Of a stretch of 64,000 nt of DNA, positions 35,310-45,500 are shown piece by piece (position 1 is the stretch's first letter; each line of letters begins with the position of its first letter). The stretch is from Borreliella andersonii (lineage in GTDB: Bacteria > Spirochaetota > Spirochaetia > Borreliales > Borreliaceae), in contig NZ_CP132457.1 in assembly GCF_032595875.1 (NCBI RefSeq), positions 806,001 to 870,000 of the forward strand, in the 5' to 3' direction. The position numbers and the translations under genes were made by a program. The notes beneath the pieces were generated by a model that searched no databases, was not told the DNA's origin, and worked only from the letters and a program-made list of their open reading frames with translations.

Positions 35310-37769
35310 TTGTCGAAAAATATAGATGATATTAAAAATGAAGATGGCAAAAAGATTAAGATTATTAAGTTAAAAAAGAAGGTGGTGAAAATTGTAACAC
35401 ATAATGATTTAAGTGTTAAAAATGATTCAAATAGCTCTGTTGATTTGCATAAACACAACAACAAAACTGAATATTTACAAAATAGAGATAACAACAGAAC
35501 TGGTGGATATTTTCAAAATAGGGACAACAGAACTGGTGGGTATTCGCAAAGCAGGGACAACAGAACTGGTGGATATTTTCAAAATAGGGATAACAGAGCT
35601 GGTGGATATTCACAGAGCAGCAGGGATAACAGAACTGGTGGGTATTCACAAAACAGGGACAAGAGAACTGGTGGGTATTTTCAAAACAGAGACAGCTCAG
35701 CCTCTCAATATCAAGGCTCAGCAAAGAAAACATATGTTGCCAAAAATAATTCTCAGAATAAATATGCTACTACTTCTATGTCTTTTAGAAGAGTTATAAA
35801 AACCAAAGTTCCTGTTATTGTTAGCAGCACATCTTCAACAGATTCTGAGAATAGCAAAGAGTTAAATCGTAAGCTTGGTGAGAAAAAAAAACAGCAACAA
35901 GAGAGTCAAAAAAGCTATAAGAGAAAAAAAGCAGAAACTGAGAGCAAGACAATTGAACAAAAAGTTTTTGAACAACTTCAAAAAAAGAAAAGAGAAAATT
36001 TAGCTAATCCTATTCCAAAGTCGATTGACATTATGGGTAGCATTACTGTTTCTGATCTTGCAAGAAAGATGAATTTAAAATCTTCTGATTTGATTGCTAA
36101 ATTAATGGCTTTGGGCGTAATGGCCACTATTAATGAAAAAATAGATTCTGATACGGCAACTATTTTAGTTGAAGAATATGGTTCAAAAGTTAATGTTGTC
36201 TCTATTTATGATGAAACGGTTATAGAGGAAGAAGTGGAGGATCAAACTAAAAGAATTGAAAAACCTCCTGTTATTACAATAATGGGTCATGTTGATCATG
36301 GCAAGACTAAACTACTCTCTGTGCTTCAAAATATAGATATAAATCAAAGAGAGTCTGGTGGCATTACTCAGCATATTGGAGCTTATACTATTGTTTATAA
36401 TGATCGAGAAATAACATTTTTAGATACTCCTGGTCATGAGGCTTTTACTATGATGAGAAGTCGTGGGGCTCAAGTTACAGACATTGTTGTTCTTGTTGTC
36501 TCAGCAATAGATGGTGTTATGCCTCAAACTATTGAAGCCATAAGTCATGCAAAAGAAGCAAATGTTCCAATTATTGTTGCTATAAATAAGATTGATTTGC
36601 CAGATTCAAATCCTGATAAGATTAAGCACCAGCTTTCAGAATACGACTTGGTACCTGAGGACTGGGGGGGAGACACCATTTTTGTGCTGATTTCTGCTCT
36701 TAAAAAGATAGGAATTTCTGAACTTCTTGATATGATTCTTTTACAGTCAGATATGATGTTATTAAAAGCAAACCCGTCCAAAAGAGCTATTGGAAAAGTA
36801 CTTGATGCCAAGATTGATTTAGGGCGTGGAATAGTTTGTTCTGTTATTATTGAGGATGGAACCCTTTATGTGGGAGATTCTTTTGTGGGTGGGGCGTGCT
36901 ATGGTAAAGTTAAAGCATTAATTAGTGACAAGGGTGTTTCTGTTAAGAGTGTTGGACCTGCTAAAGCCATTAGTGTTTTAGGATTTTCTTCAATGCCTCA
37001 GGCTGGGGATCCTTTTCAAGTAACTAAAACTGAAAAAGAGGCAAAATTGATTAGTTCTAAAAGACAAGATCTTAAAAAATATGAATCTTCTAAAAATGTA
37101 AAGAAAGTTACCATGTTAAATCTTTATGATTCAATCAAAGAAGGAACGCTAAAAGAGCTTAAAATAATTTTAAAAGCAGATGTTCAAGGTTCAGTCGAAG
37201 CTTTAAAGAATTCTCTTGAAAAATTAACAAACGATGAGGTTCGAGTAAGAGTTGTGCATTCATCAGCAGGGGTAATAACTGAAACAGATATTAGTTTTGC
37301 TTCTGCAAGCGATGCTATTGTTATTGGATTTCATGTAAGGCCTACTGCAAAAGCTCAAGTATTAGCAGATCAGGAAAAAGTTGAGATTAGAAAGTACAAT
37401 ATTATTTATGATGCTATAAATGATGTTAAATCAGTTCTTGAGGGAATGCTTGAGCCAGATGTTGAGCAGCAGTTTATTGGCTTTGCTGAAGTGAGAGCAG
37501 TAATAAATGTTCCTAAAATCGGGGTAATAGCTGGTTGTTATGTTTCTCAGGGACTAATAAAGCGAGATGCGATTACTAATGTAATGAGAGATGGCTTGCA
37601 GATTCATTCCGGCAAAATTTCGTCTTTAAAGCGATTTAAAGATGATGTTAAAGAAGTTGCTGAGCAATATGAGTGTGGTGTTGTGATTGATAATTATGCT
37701 AATATTAAAGAAGGAGATATAATTGAAGCATTTGAGGTAAAAAAGGTGAAAAAATCTTTTAAAACTTAG
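35310..37769 (+). CDS. infB: Translation initiation factor IF-2
   Basis: An 819-residue IF2. The N-terminal 230 residues are low complexity and basic, with seven tandem copies of a unit like [11 protein letters not shown] at residues 55-130. An IF2_N domain ([25 protein letters not shown]) lies near residue 245. The GTPase opens with [15 protein letters not shown] near residue 325; [12 protein letters not shown] and NKIDLP follow. The C-terminal domains bind fMet-tRNA. The TTG at 35310 starts two bases after the nusA stop. Confidence 0.96.
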   Translation: MSKNIDDIKNEDGKKIKIIKLKKKVVKIVTHNDLSVKNDSNSSVDLHKHNNKTEYLQNRDNNRTGGYFQNRDNRTGGYSQSRDNRTGGYFQNRDNRAGGYSQSSRDNRTGGYSQNRDKRTGGYFQNRDSSASQYQGSAKKTYVAKNNSQNKYATTSMSFRRVIKTKVPVIVSSTSSTDSENSKELNRKLGEKKKQQQESQKSYKRKKAETESKTIEQKVFEQLQKKKRENLANPIPKSIDIMGSITVSDLARKMNLKSSDLIAKLMALGVMATINEKIDSDTATILVEEYGSKVNVVSIYDETVIEEEVEDQTKRIEKPPVITIMGHVDHGKTKLLSVLQNIDINQRESGGITQHIGAYTIVYNDREITFLDTPGHEAFTMMRSRGAQVTDIVVLVVSAIDGVMPQTIEAISHAKEANVPIIVAINKIDLPDSNPDKIKHQLSEYDLVPEDWGGDTIFVLISALKKIGISELLDMILLQSDMMLLKANPSKRAIGKVLDAKIDLGRGIVCSVIIEDGTLYVGDSFVGGACYGKVKALISDKGVSVKSVGPAKAISVLGFSSMPQAGDPFQVTKTEKEAKLISSKRQDLKKYESSKNVKKVTMLNLYDSIKEGTLKELKIILKADVQGSVEALKNSLEKLTNDEVRVRVVHSSAGVITETDISFASASDAIVIGFHVRPTAKAQVLADQEKVEIRKYNIIYDAINDVKSVLEGMLEPDVEQQFIGFAEVRAVINVPKIGVIAGCYVSQGLIKRDAITNVMRDGLQIHSGKISSLKRFKDDVKEVAEQYECGVVIDNYANIKEGDIIEAFEVKKVKKSFKT
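35472..35699 (+). repeat. In-frame tandem repeat of about 33 bases within infB
   Basis: Seven adjacent units encode Y-(L/F/S)-Q-(N/S)-R-D-N-R-(T/A)-G-G, mostly 11 residues with two 12-residue variants. Unit length is a multiple of three, so copy-number change would keep the frame. A phase-shifted frame and the antisense strand are also open here, which is a side effect of the repeat. Confidence 0.9.
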
Positions 37770-37792
37770 TATTGTTTTATTTATATGTGTTT

Positions 37793-38155
37793 ATGTATAA
37801 GGATATTAAAAAGTTTAAGCTTGAAAGTTTTATTGCTCAAGAAATTGGCAATTTAATAGTAAGCGGGGAGATTAAAGATCCCAGGATTCATTCATTTTTA
37901 ACCGTGGTTAAAGTAGAATTTTCAAAAGATTTAATAAATGCTAAAGTGTTTGTGGGCTCTATTAAAGAAGGTGCTTCTTTGGACAATGCAGTTAAAGCTT
38001 TAAATAGAGCTAAGGGATTTATTCAAAGTCAAATTATTAAGCGAATTAAAGTTAGAAGTACTCCTAAATTATTATTTGTTAAGGATGATTCTCTTTCTAA
38101 ATCATTTTATGTTAATAAGTTGATTGAAGGATTAAATACCACAAGAGAGAATTAA
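37793..38155 (+). CDS. rbfA: Ribosome-binding factor A
   Basis: A 30S assembly factor of about 120 residues. From ATG 37793 it reads [47 protein letters not shown], the RbfA KH-like fold opening; VFVGSIKEG and [17 protein letters not shown] follow. An in-frame TTG at 37772 would sit closer to infB but adds a hydrophobic tag not seen in the family. Neither start has a strong ribosome binding site. Followed by truB after two bases. Confidence 0.9.
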   Translation: MYKDIKKFKLESFIAQEIGNLIVSGEIKDPRIHSFLTVVKVEFSKDLINAKVFVGSIKEGASLDNAVKALNRAKGFIQSQIIKRIKVRSTPKLLFVKDDSLSKSFYVNKLIEGLNTTREN

Positions 38156-38157
38156 GT

Positions 38158-39006
38158 TTGGAAAATGGATTCCTTTTAATTAATAAAGAGCAAGGTAAAA
38201 CTTCTTTTGAAACTCTTTCCCTTGTGAAGAAATATTTTAATACAAATCGTGTTGGGCATGCTGGTACACTTGATAAATTTGCAAGTGGAATTTTGATTGG
38301 TCTTGTAGGAAAATGTACAAAGCTTTCAAGCTATTTTACTTCTTTAGATAAGGAGTATATAGCGGAATTTAGATTTGGATTAGAAACAGATACTCTTGAT
38401 CCAAATGGAAAAATAGTTGGTAAAACAGATTATATCCCTAATTTAGAAGATATAGATTTAAAGCTTAAAGAGTTTGTAGGAGAGATTTATCAAAGTCCTC
38501 CTAGATTTTCTTCTGTTCATATTGATGGCAGCAGGGCTTATAAACTTGCTTTGAATGGAAAGTTTTTTGAAATTAAAAAACGAAGGGTGAATATTTATAG
38601 TATTCAAATATTAAGCTATGATTTTAGTTCTTCTTTGCTTAGTTTGAAAATTAACTGTTCTAAGGGCACCTATATAAGGAGTATTGCAAGGGATTTGGCT
38701 TATTCATTAAATTCTCGTGCATATGTTAGTAATTTAAAAAGAACTAAAGTAGGTATGTTTAGATTAAAAGATTCTACATTGTGTGAAAATTTAAGTAAAA
38801 TCTCCTTAATTAGTCTAGAATCTTTAAAAAGTTTTGAAAAGGTTTACATTGATCATAATAAGATAAATCTTGTTAAAAATGGTGTTTATTTTGAAATTAA
38901 AATCAATATTGATGAATTTAAGATTTTAAAATCCAGAGAAGAGAAAATATTAGCAGTAATTCAAGGAGTGAGTTTGAATAAATACAAATATGTTATTATA
39001 TTATAA
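38158..39006 (+). CDS. truB: tRNA pseudouridine-55 synthase TruB
   Basis: Makes pseudouridine 55 in the T loop of tRNAs, 282 residues. NGFLLINKEQGKTSFETL and VGHAGTLDKFASGILIGLVGKCTKL contain the catalytic Asp of the GTLD motif. SPPRFSSVHIDGSRAYKLA and CSKGTYIRSIARDLA are further family blocks. The TTG start follows the rbfA stop by two bases. Last gene of the operon. Confidence 0.95.
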   Translation: MENGFLLINKEQGKTSFETLSLVKKYFNTNRVGHAGTLDKFASGILIGLVGKCTKLSSYFTSLDKEYIAEFRFGLETDTLDPNGKIVGKTDYIPNLEDIDLKLKEFVGEIYQSPPRFSSVHIDGSRAYKLALNGKFFEIKKRRVNIYSIQILSYDFSSSLLSLKINCSKGTYIRSIARDLAYSLNSRAYVSNLKRTKVGMFRLKDSTLCENLSKISLISLESLKSFEKVYIDHNKINLVKNGVYFEIKINIDEFKILKSREEKILAVIQGVSLNKYKYVIIL

Positions 39007-39074
39007 TTTTATATTTGTTTTTTAAACAATTTAATAATTTTTTATTAAAAATGACCTGAAAGGATAAATTACTT

Positions 39075-39103
39075 TTGTTATTTTTAGGAAAAAATATTAT
39101 AAT
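39075..39103 (+). promoter_or_regulatory. rpsO promoter
   Basis: TTGTTA (39075-39080) and a perfect TATAAT (39098-39103) are 17 bases apart. The predicted start near 39110 gives a leader of about 68 bases before rpsO. Confidence 0.7.
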
Positions 39104-39124
39104 CTATCGTAGTAGTTATTTTAA

Positions 39125-39160
39125 ATTATAGCAAGAGGTTTGTTAAGGCTTTGCTATAAT
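39125..39160 (+). promoter_or_regulatory. Hairpin in the rpsO leader (candidate S15 autoregulatory site)
   Basis: ATTATAGCAA (39125-39134) and TTGCTATAAT (39151-39160) are exact reverse complements around a 16-base loop. The hairpin ends 17 bases before the rpsO ATG and next to its ribosome binding site (TAGGAG). S15 represses its own mRNA in several bacteria by binding a leader structure, so an S15 site is the natural guess; the binding motif itself is not proven. Confidence 0.5.
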
Positions 39161-39177
39161 GGTATAGGAGTTGCTTT

Positions 39178-39444
39178 ATGATAGATAAAAAGCAAAAGCA
39201 AAAAATAGTTTCTGAATTTGGAAAAAATGAAAGTGATACTGGTTCTGTTGAGGTTCAGATTGCGCTTATTACAGGTAGGATAAAGTATTTAACTGAGCAT
39301 TTAAAGATAAATAAAAAAGATCATAGTTCAAAAAGAGGTTTGTTAAAGTTGGTAGGGCAAAGGCGAAGTTTATTGCGGTATTATCAGAAAAAAGATTTAG
39401 AGGCTTACAGGGTTTTGATATCTAAACTTGGTCTTAGAAAATAA
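39178..39444 (+). CDS. rpsO: 30S ribosomal protein S15
   Basis: An 88-residue uS15 that binds the central domain of 16S r[63 protein letters not shown] is nearly the textbook sequence. Full length. TAGGAG lies before the ATG. The pnp gene follows in the classical rpsO-pnp order after 14 bases. Confidence 0.97.
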   Translation: MIDKKQKQKIVSEFGKNESDTGSVEVQIALITGRIKYLTEHLKINKKDHSSKRGLLKLVGQRRSLLRYYQKKDLEAYRVLISKLGLRK

Positions 39445-39458
39445 AAAGAGGTTGAATT

Positions 39459-41627
39459 TTGAGGAAAATATTAAAATTGAAAATAGGCGGAGACGAGTTA
39501 GTGTTTGAGACAGGATTTATGGCCAAACAGGCTAATGGATCGGTTCTTGCAACTTATGGGGGATCTTCTGTTCTTGCAACTGTTTGTTGCTCGAGTAGCG
39601 TGAGGGAAGATTTGGATTTTGTTCCGCTTTCTGTTGAATACAATGAGAAATATTATGCAGCTGGTAAAATTCCGGGAGGATTTATCAAAAGAGAAGGAAA
39701 ACCAAAGGATAAAGAGATACTTGTTTCCAGGTTAATAGATAGGCCCATGAGGCCTCTTTTTGATAAAAGATTTGGTCGAGAAATTCAAGTAATTCCTACG
39801 ACTTTAGCTACAGATCAGCTCAATCCTCCTGATATTGTTGGAATGAATGCTGCTTTTACGGCAGTTTATTTGTCAGATATTCCGTTTAACGGTCCAATTG
39901 CGGCTGTTAGAATGGTTTATTTGAATGGGAAGTTTATAGTAAATCCTTCCTTTGAAGAGATTCATGATTCTGATCTTGATATTGTTGTTGCCGGAAGTTT
40001 AAATGGAATTACTATGGTAGAAGGTGGTGCTAATGAGGTTAGTGAGGATATTTTGCTCTCAGCAATAGATGGTGCGCATGAGTATATTAAACAAATTTGT
40101 AATGCTCAAAAAGAATTTTTAGATATTGTAGGCAAGAAGGAAAAACTTCCTTTAGCTTTTGAAGAAAAAATATTTGAGTTTAAAGAGGAGCTTAGAGATT
40201 TTGTTTATGCTGATCTTAAAGAAGCTTGCTTTGTTAAGGGAAAGCTTAATAGAGATAAAGCTATAACTTTGCTGCGAAATAAATCTTATGAGTATTTTTC
40301 TTCTCTTGAGAAATTGACTGATAGTAATGAGTCTCTTTTTCATAAAGCTTTTGATGATTTTGAGAAGGAGATTGTTAGAAATTCAATTCTTAATGATAAT
40401 ATTAGAACAGATGGCAGAACTCCCGGTGAGATTAGAGATATTATTTCAGAAGTTGATATTTTAAGTAGAACGCATGGGTCTGCACTTTTTACAAGGGGAG
40501 AGACGCAAGCCTTAGCGGTAACTACTCTTGGTACAAGCATTGATGAGCAAATAATGGATGATATTGATGGCGATAAGCGCCTTAATTTTATGCTCCATTA
40601 TAATTTCCCTCCATTTTCAGTTGGCGAGACTGGTAGACTTATAACCGGCAGGCGTGAGATTGGACATGGTCATTTGGCTCAAAGAGCTTTAGAATCAATG
40701 ATTCCTGAAAAAAATGATTTTCCTTATACTATTAGAGTAGTTTCTGAAGTTTTAGAGTCTAATGGATCTTCTTCAATGGCTACTGTTTGTGCTGGGAGCA
40801 TGTCTTTAATGTCAGCAGGGGTGCCTGTTAAAGAGCAAGTTGCAGGAATAGCTATGGGACTTATTAGCGAAGGGGATAAATATGTAGTTTTAAGTGATAT
40901 TCTTGGAGAAGAGGATCATTTAGGTGATATGGACTTTAAAGTGGCTGGTACGAAAAATGGGATTACTGGGTTCCAAATGGATATAAAGATTGAAAATGTT
41001 ACTAAAAATTTAATGAGGGATGCTCTTGAGCAGGCAAGAATAGGTAGAATACATATATTATCTATTATGAATACTGTAATTTCTAATTCAAGAGTTGGTA
41101 TATCTAAGTATGCTCCCAAAATTGTTCAACTTCAAATTGATATTGACAAGATATCTCTTGTAATAGGATCTACTGGAAAAACCGTTAAGGCTATAACAGA
41201 TGAATTTGAAGTTAAGGTTCAAATTGAACAGAATGGAAAAATTATTCTTTTCGGGGATGATGATTTTAAGATCCAAAAGGCTAAAGAAAGAATAGAAAGT
41301 ATTGTAAGAGATCCAAAGGTGGGCGAAATTTATGAAGGAACTGTTAAAAAGATTAATAGCTTTGGGGCTTTTATTGAACTTACTCCTGCAAAGGAAGGAT
41401 TTTTAAGTACTCGTTTGAGACCCAGAGACAGCAAGTATGGTTCTGGAAGACTTGGAAATAGTAATAGGTATTCTAGATTTGGTGGGGGTGTAGATAATGT
41501 AAGAGGTAATGTGGGGTTAGTTCGACCTCCAAAACTAGAAGAAGGTCAGCGAATTAAAGTGAGAATAATTGATATAGACAAATTTGGGAAAATTGATCTT
41601 GAAATTGTTAGAGATAAAGATTATTAA
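39459..41627 (+). CDS. pnp: Polyribonucleotide nucleotidyltransferase (PNPase)
   Basis: A 3'-to-5' phosphorolytic exoribonuclease, 722 residues. Two RNase PH domains are visible (first [40 protein letters not shown]; second near residue 310, [13 protein letters not shown] and [27 protein letters not shown]). KH ([12 protein letters not shown]) and S1 domains follow. The S1 domain has an unusual Gly/Arg/Ser-rich insertion ([19 protein letters not shown]) of about 30 residues. The TTG start at 39459 has GAGG upstream. Confidence 0.96.
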   Translation: MRKILKLKIGGDELVFETGFMAKQANGSVLATYGGSSVLATVCCSSSVREDLDFVPLSVEYNEKYYAAGKIPGGFIKREGKPKDKEILVSRLIDRPMRPLFDKRFGREIQVIPTTLATDQLNPPDIVGMNAAFTAVYLSDIPFNGPIAAVRMVYLNGKFIVNPSFEEIHDSDLDIVVAGSLNGITMVEGGANEVSEDILLSAIDGAHEYIKQICNAQKEFLDIVGKKEKLPLAFEEKIFEFKEELRDFVYADLKEACFVKGKLNRDKAITLLRNKSYEYFSSLEKLTDSNESLFHKAFDDFEKEIVRNSILNDNIRTDGRTPGEIRDIISEVDILSRTHGSALFTRGETQALAVTTLGTSIDEQIMDDIDGDKRLNFMLHYNFPPFSVGETGRLITGRREIGHGHLAQRALESMIPEKNDFPYTIRVVSEVLESNGSSSMATVCAGSMSLMSAGVPVKEQVAGIAMGLISEGDKYVVLSDILGEEDHLGDMDFKVAGTKNGITGFQMDIKIENVTKNLMRDALEQARIGRIHILSIMNTVISNSRVGISKYAPKIVQLQIDIDKISLVIGSTGKTVKAITDEFEVKVQIEQNGKIILFGDDDFKIQKAKERIESIVRDPKVGEIYEGTVKKINSFGAFIELTPAKEGFLSTRLRPRDSKYGSGRLGNSNRYSRFGGGVDNVRGNVGLVRPPKLEEGQRIKVRIIDIDKFGKIDLEIVRDKDY

Positions 41628-41633
41628 AATAAT

Positions 41634-43145
41634 ATGAAATTTATTTTGAATAATTTATTTAAAGGTTGCCTTATATGTGTTGTCTTCTTTTTTTCCTGCC
41701 TTACTACAAATAGATCTATTCAAGATTCTCATATTAGCGATATTGTAGAAAAGAAAAAAGAAGTAGTTATTATTGATGAAAATAATGGTGCTCTTGAGAG
41801 CGAATTTAAAAGAGACTATTTGATGGGATTAAAAGATAATGAATCTTTTTTTCTTAGTGATGCTTTTTTAAAAGAAAATAATTTTTATTTTAAAAAAGCC
41901 AGAGAAAGTTATGCTAAAAAAAATATTGATTTGACAAATTATTATTTGAATAAAATAGTAGCTAATGAGAATCAGTACAGCAGGGAATTGTTAGCTAAGG
42001 CGAATTTGTTTTTTGGATATGTAAATTATGAAAATGGTTTTTATGATCTTTCCGAGTATAATTTTGACCTCTTTTTAAAAAACTATAAATATTCTCATGC
42101 TAGTTTAAGATCAGCTGAATTGAAATATCTTGTTAAAGAAAAATCGGATGCAATTTCTGCATTTAAAGAGATTAATGAGTTTTCTATCTCAGGCTATGAT
42201 AAAGAGATTTATAACTTTTTAAGTAATAAACTTGGAGTAAGTCATTTAAACCTGGAGTCTTTAGGATTCCTTGACAATAGCGTTTTTGATACATTTGTCT
42301 TTAATGATAATATATTTGTAACTAATATATTGGGAGGGCTTTTAAGATATAATATTAAAAAAAATGATTGTAGAGTCTATCTTAAGGATAAAAAAAGCAT
42401 TTTTTTAAATGGCATTAGAGGTTTTGCGGATTATAATGGAACAATTTATATTGGTGGTAAAAATATTGTTTATTACATAGATGATGTTGATGGGGATTTA
42501 AAGCAAATAAATGTTCCCAATAATGCTGATTTTAGCAATGTACAAGTTTTGCTTGGTGTTAAAAATGGAATATTTGTTGGTACTCTAAATTCTGGATTAT
42601 GGTTTTATGATTTAAAAAATTGGAAAAATATACCGCTTGGATCTAATAAAATTTCTTCGCTTTGCTTTGATAGTTTAAAAAATTTATTATTAGTTGGAAC
42701 AGTTGACAAGGCTATTTATAGTATTAATGTAGATAATTTTAAAAAGATCGAACATTTGGATTTTTTTAGCAAGAATGATAATGAAAAAAATATTAATTTT
42801 ATAAAAGAATATAAAGATAGTTATTTTGTTGGAACATATGGTGGGGGTCTTTTTGAATTAAATTTAAATAAAAATAGCTATAAAAAGCACGTTATTGCCA
42901 ATAATATTGATGTTAATTATTTTATGGATATGGAGATTAAAGATAAAAAGTTATTGTTTGCAACCTTTGATCATGGGTTATTGATTTATGATTCTGAAAA
43001 TGACAATTGGGATTATTTTGGACCCAATAATGGGCTTCTTAATTTGAATTTAATAAAAGTTTCTAGATTTGAAAATTATGTCATACTGGGTACTCTTAGT
43101 AACGGTTTGGTTTTTGTAGATGAAAATATTAAAAAACAGTTATGA
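41634..43145 (+). CDS. Putative lipoprotein with TPR-like region and beta-propeller
   Basis: A 503-residue exported protein. The N-terminus (LFKGCLICVVFFFSC) ends in a probable spirochaetal lipobox with Cys at residue 22. Residues 70-195 are helical and TPR-like (YYLNKIVANENQYSRELLAKANLFFGYVNYENGFYDLSEYNFDLFL). Residues 215-500 contain repeated short blades (NDNIFVTNILGGLLRYNIKK, KDSYFVGTYGGGLFELNLNK, NYVILGTLSNGLVFVDE) like a two-component-regulator propeller. Its 3' end overlaps the first LptF/G-type gene by 26 bases, so the three genes are probably one operon. Function unknown; a scaffold role at the outer or inner membrane is a guess. Confidence 0.62.
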   Translation: MKFILNNLFKGCLICVVFFFSCLTTNRSIQDSHISDIVEKKKEVVIIDENNGALESEFKRDYLMGLKDNESFFLSDAFLKENNFYFKKARESYAKKNIDLTNYYLNKIVANENQYSRELLAKANLFFGYVNYENGFYDLSEYNFDLFLKNYKYSHASLRSAELKYLVKEKSDAISAFKEINEFSISGYDKEIYNFLSNKLGVSHLNLESLGFLDNSVFDTFVFNDNIFVTNILGGLLRYNIKKNDCRVYLKDKKSIFLNGIRGFADYNGTIYIGGKNIVYYIDDVDGDLKQINVPNNADFSNVQVLLGVKNGIFVGTLNSGLWFYDLKNWKNIPLGSNKISSLCFDSLKNLLLVGTVDKAIYSINVDNFKKIEHLDFFSKNDNEKNINFIKEYKDSYFVGTYGGGLFELNLNKNSYKKHVIANNIDVNYFMDMEIKDKKLLFATFDHGLLIYDSENDNWDYFGPNNGLLNLNLIKVSRFENYVILGTLSNGLVFVDENIKKQL

Positions 43146-44409
43146 GTCATACATAATTACTGAATTTTTTAAATATTTTTTAATTACATTTTTATTTTTC
43201 TTTTTTGTATTTTTTATAAATCAAATTTTATTCTTTATGAGAATACTTCTTCAAAATTATGTTCCCTTTTTTAAGGCTTTTATTTTTATTATATATTCTC
43301 TTCCTATGGTTATTGCGCTTTCTCCCCCTTTTGCTTCTTTGATTTCAGTAATTCTTACTATTCATAAATTCAAGCTTCACAATGAAATTTTAGCTTTTCG
43401 TTCAATTGGCATATCAATTTTTGATTTACTTGTCCCATTTTTTAAGTTGGGAATAGTTATTGTTTTTATATCTTTTATATCTAATGATATTTTACTTCCG
43501 CTTGGATCTATTGGCAGGTTAAAAATTTTTAATGAAATAAAAGAAGAAGTTCCTCATTTGGTATTAAAGCCTTATTCAAGCAAGCAGTATGGAGATTTGA
43601 TTTTTGTTTCTGGTGAGAAATCGGAAAATGGTTATAAAAATGTAACGTTTTTTGATAACACTGGGCTTAAGGGTTTTGATAGAATATTTATGGCAAAAAA
43701 TCTTGATATTAGAAAAGAAAATTTTCAAGTGTATTTTATTTTAAATGATGTTCTATCTATTGCCTTAACAGATAGTGAGAGTGGATTTTATGATTATTTT
43801 TATGCAGATAAGATGAAATATTCAATCGATCAGGTTACATTTAGTGATAATTTTTTATTAAATTATGTAACTCCTTCTCAAATAAGCATGAGGGATGTTA
43901 TAAAATTAATTAAAAAGCAAAATAATTTAATTGCAGATTCAAATATAAAAAATAATCTAGAAGGAGACTTATTAAGTTTAAATTTTTCAAATCTTTATTT
44001 AAATTATTTATACAATCAAGGTTATTATGTGGATGAATCTTATGTTTTTGAAAATTTGAACTACATGTATAATTTAAATTTAAATTTTAAACCCTATCAA
44101 GATAGAAGTATGAAGCAAAATTTGGCCCTGTTTAATCTTGAATTTTATCAAAAAATTAGTTTACCATTTTCAGTTTTATTTTTTATTTTTTTGGCTTTTT
44201 CAATGGGAATGTATTCTAATAGGAAATATTCCATTATTCTTGAGCTTGTAATTTCAATTATTATTTGTGTTTTTTATTGGGTGATGTTTATTGGTGGAAA
44301 GGTTTATACTGTGCAGTATGCACCAAATCCTGTTATTGTTACTATTTTGCCCAATTTAATTTTAATTATTGCAGGAGCAATTCTCTTTTTAAGATTGTTA
44401 AAAAAATGA
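43120..44409 (+). CDS. LptF/LptG-family permease (first of pair)
   Basis: A 429-residue YjgP/YjgQ-family inner-membrane protein. Three N-terminal membrane segments (residues about 15-35, 55-80, 100-120), a periplasmic beta-jellyroll part (SSKQYGDLIFVSGEKSENGYKNVTFFDNT) and three C-terminal segments give the family 3+3 layout. In Gram-negatives LptF and LptG with the ATPase LptB extract lipopolysaccharide. Borrelia is not known to make LPS, so another lipid or lipoprotein cargo is likely. Overlaps the previous gene by 26 bases and the next by four. Confidence 0.82.
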   Translation: MKILKNSYESYIITEFFKYFLITFLFFFFVFFINQILFFMRILLQNYVPFFKAFIFIIYSLPMVIALSPPFASLISVILTIHKFKLHNEILAFRSIGISIFDLLVPFFKLGIVIVFISFISNDILLPLGSIGRLKIFNEIKEEVPHLVLKPYSSKQYGDLIFVSGEKSENGYKNVTFFDNTGLKGFDRIFMAKNLDIRKENFQVYFILNDVLSIALTDSESGFYDYFYADKMKYSIDQVTFSDNFLLNYVTPSQISMRDVIKLIKKQNNLIADSNIKNNLEGDLLSLNFSNLYLNYLYNQGYYVDESYVFENLNYMYNLNLNFKPYQDRSMKQNLALFNLEFYQKISLPFSVLFFIFLAFSMGMYSNRKYSIILELVISIIICVFYWVMFIGGKVYTVQYAPNPVIVTILPNLILIIAGAILFLRLLKK

Positions 44410-45473
44410 AAATAGATAAGCTTTTTGTAAAAAGCATCATTCTTACTTTTTTGTCCATGAACTTACTTTTCATGATTTTAATTATACTTGGTGATTTATT
44501 TGTCAATCTTCTTAATTATCTTGAAAAGAATATTGGTTTTAAGGATATTCTTTATATTTATTATTTATATTTGCCGAAGGCGTTTTCAGATGGAGTGGCT
44601 TTATCTTTTCTTTTTGCTATTTCCAATCTTATTGGTAATCTTTCTATGAGAAATGAAATAATAGGTCTTTTTAGTTGTGGTGTTCCACTTACCAGGATAT
44701 TAAAACCAATCATTTTAATTAGTTTATTTATTTCAGTTTTTCTTTTCTTTTTTGATAATTATTTGGTAATAGATACTGTAGCAAGAAGAGATATTCTTAT
44801 TAAGAATAGCATTGGCAATAGTGAATCTGGAGATAAAACTATAATAATAAGAGATTTTGCTAGGGAAATTTATAATATTAAATCTTATGATATTGATGAG
44901 AATACTTTTATGAATTTAATGATTGTGATTAAAGACAGTAAAGATGAGTTTCAAACAAGGTATGATGTAAGTAAAGCTGAATGGAAAGATAATAAATGGA
45001 AGCTTTATGGTATTAGAGAGTTTGTTAAGGTTGGTAAAAAAATTAAAGAGAATTTCTACGATGTTCTTGATGGGACAGGAATTATTAAGCTGGCGCCCGA
45101 TTACATAAGAACTGTGATGCTTTCATCAAAGGCGTTAAATTTTACAAAACTTATTAATTGGATAAGTTTTCTTAAAGCCGAACGTTTAAATTATTCTGAT
45201 GCATTGTTTGATTTGTTGAATAGGGTATTCTTTTCGTTTAGATTAATTCTTCTTAGCTTTACTGTTGGGTTTATTGCTCTTGCTCTTAAAAAAAATATTT
45301 TTATACTCAGTTTATTAAATAGCATTGCTTTTGCTGTTGTTTATGTTATTTCTATTGTAATTTTTAATTTTTTAGCGGATCTAGGTTATTTGCATATATA
45401 TATAGCAAGCTCTTTTACAACTATATTTTTTTTGATTATCAATGTTTTTGTTTATAGGATTGTTAGAAAATAA
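44406..45473 (+). CDS. LptF/LptG-family permease (second of pair)
   Basis: A 355-residue YjgP/YjgQ-family permease. From the ATG at 44406 (MKIDKLFVKSIILTFLSMNLLFM) it has three N-terminal and three C-terminal membrane segments around a periplasmic domain (IIIRDFAREIYNIKSYDIDENTFMNLMIVI). A longer open frame from 44265 overlaps the neighbour in another frame and is not credible. The ATG overlaps the preceding stop (ATGA), typical of coupled subunits. Expected to form a heterodimer with the upstream gene product. Immediately downstream lies the tgt relic. Confidence 0.84.
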   Translation: MKIDKLFVKSIILTFLSMNLLFMILIILGDLFVNLLNYLEKNIGFKDILYIYYLYLPKAFSDGVALSFLFAISNLIGNLSMRNEIIGLFSCGVPLTRILKPIILISLFISVFLFFFDNYLVIDTVARRDILIKNSIGNSESGDKTIIIRDFAREIYNIKSYDIDENTFMNLMIVIKDSKDEFQTRYDVSKAEWKDNKWKLYGIREFVKVGKKIKENFYDVLDGTGIIKLAPDYIRTVMLSSKALNFTKLINWISFLKAERLNYSDALFDLLNRVFFSFRLILLSFTVGFIALALKKNIFILSLLNSIAFAVVYVISIVIFNFLADLGYLHIYIASSFTTIFFLIINVFVYRIVRK

Positions 45474-45500
45474 TATATAATAACTATTTGAGATTTTTAT

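Noticed and set aside
35472..35699. CRISPR-like array
   Set aside because: The units are adjacent, in frame with infB and have no unique spacers.
35413..35799. Second open frame and antisense frame over the infB repeats
   Set aside because: Both are open only because the 33-base repeat lacks stops in those frames; there is no start signal or family match.
44265..44405. N-terminal extension of the second LptF/G gene
   Set aside because: It lies in another frame of the first permease; the ATGA overlap at 44406 is the normal junction.
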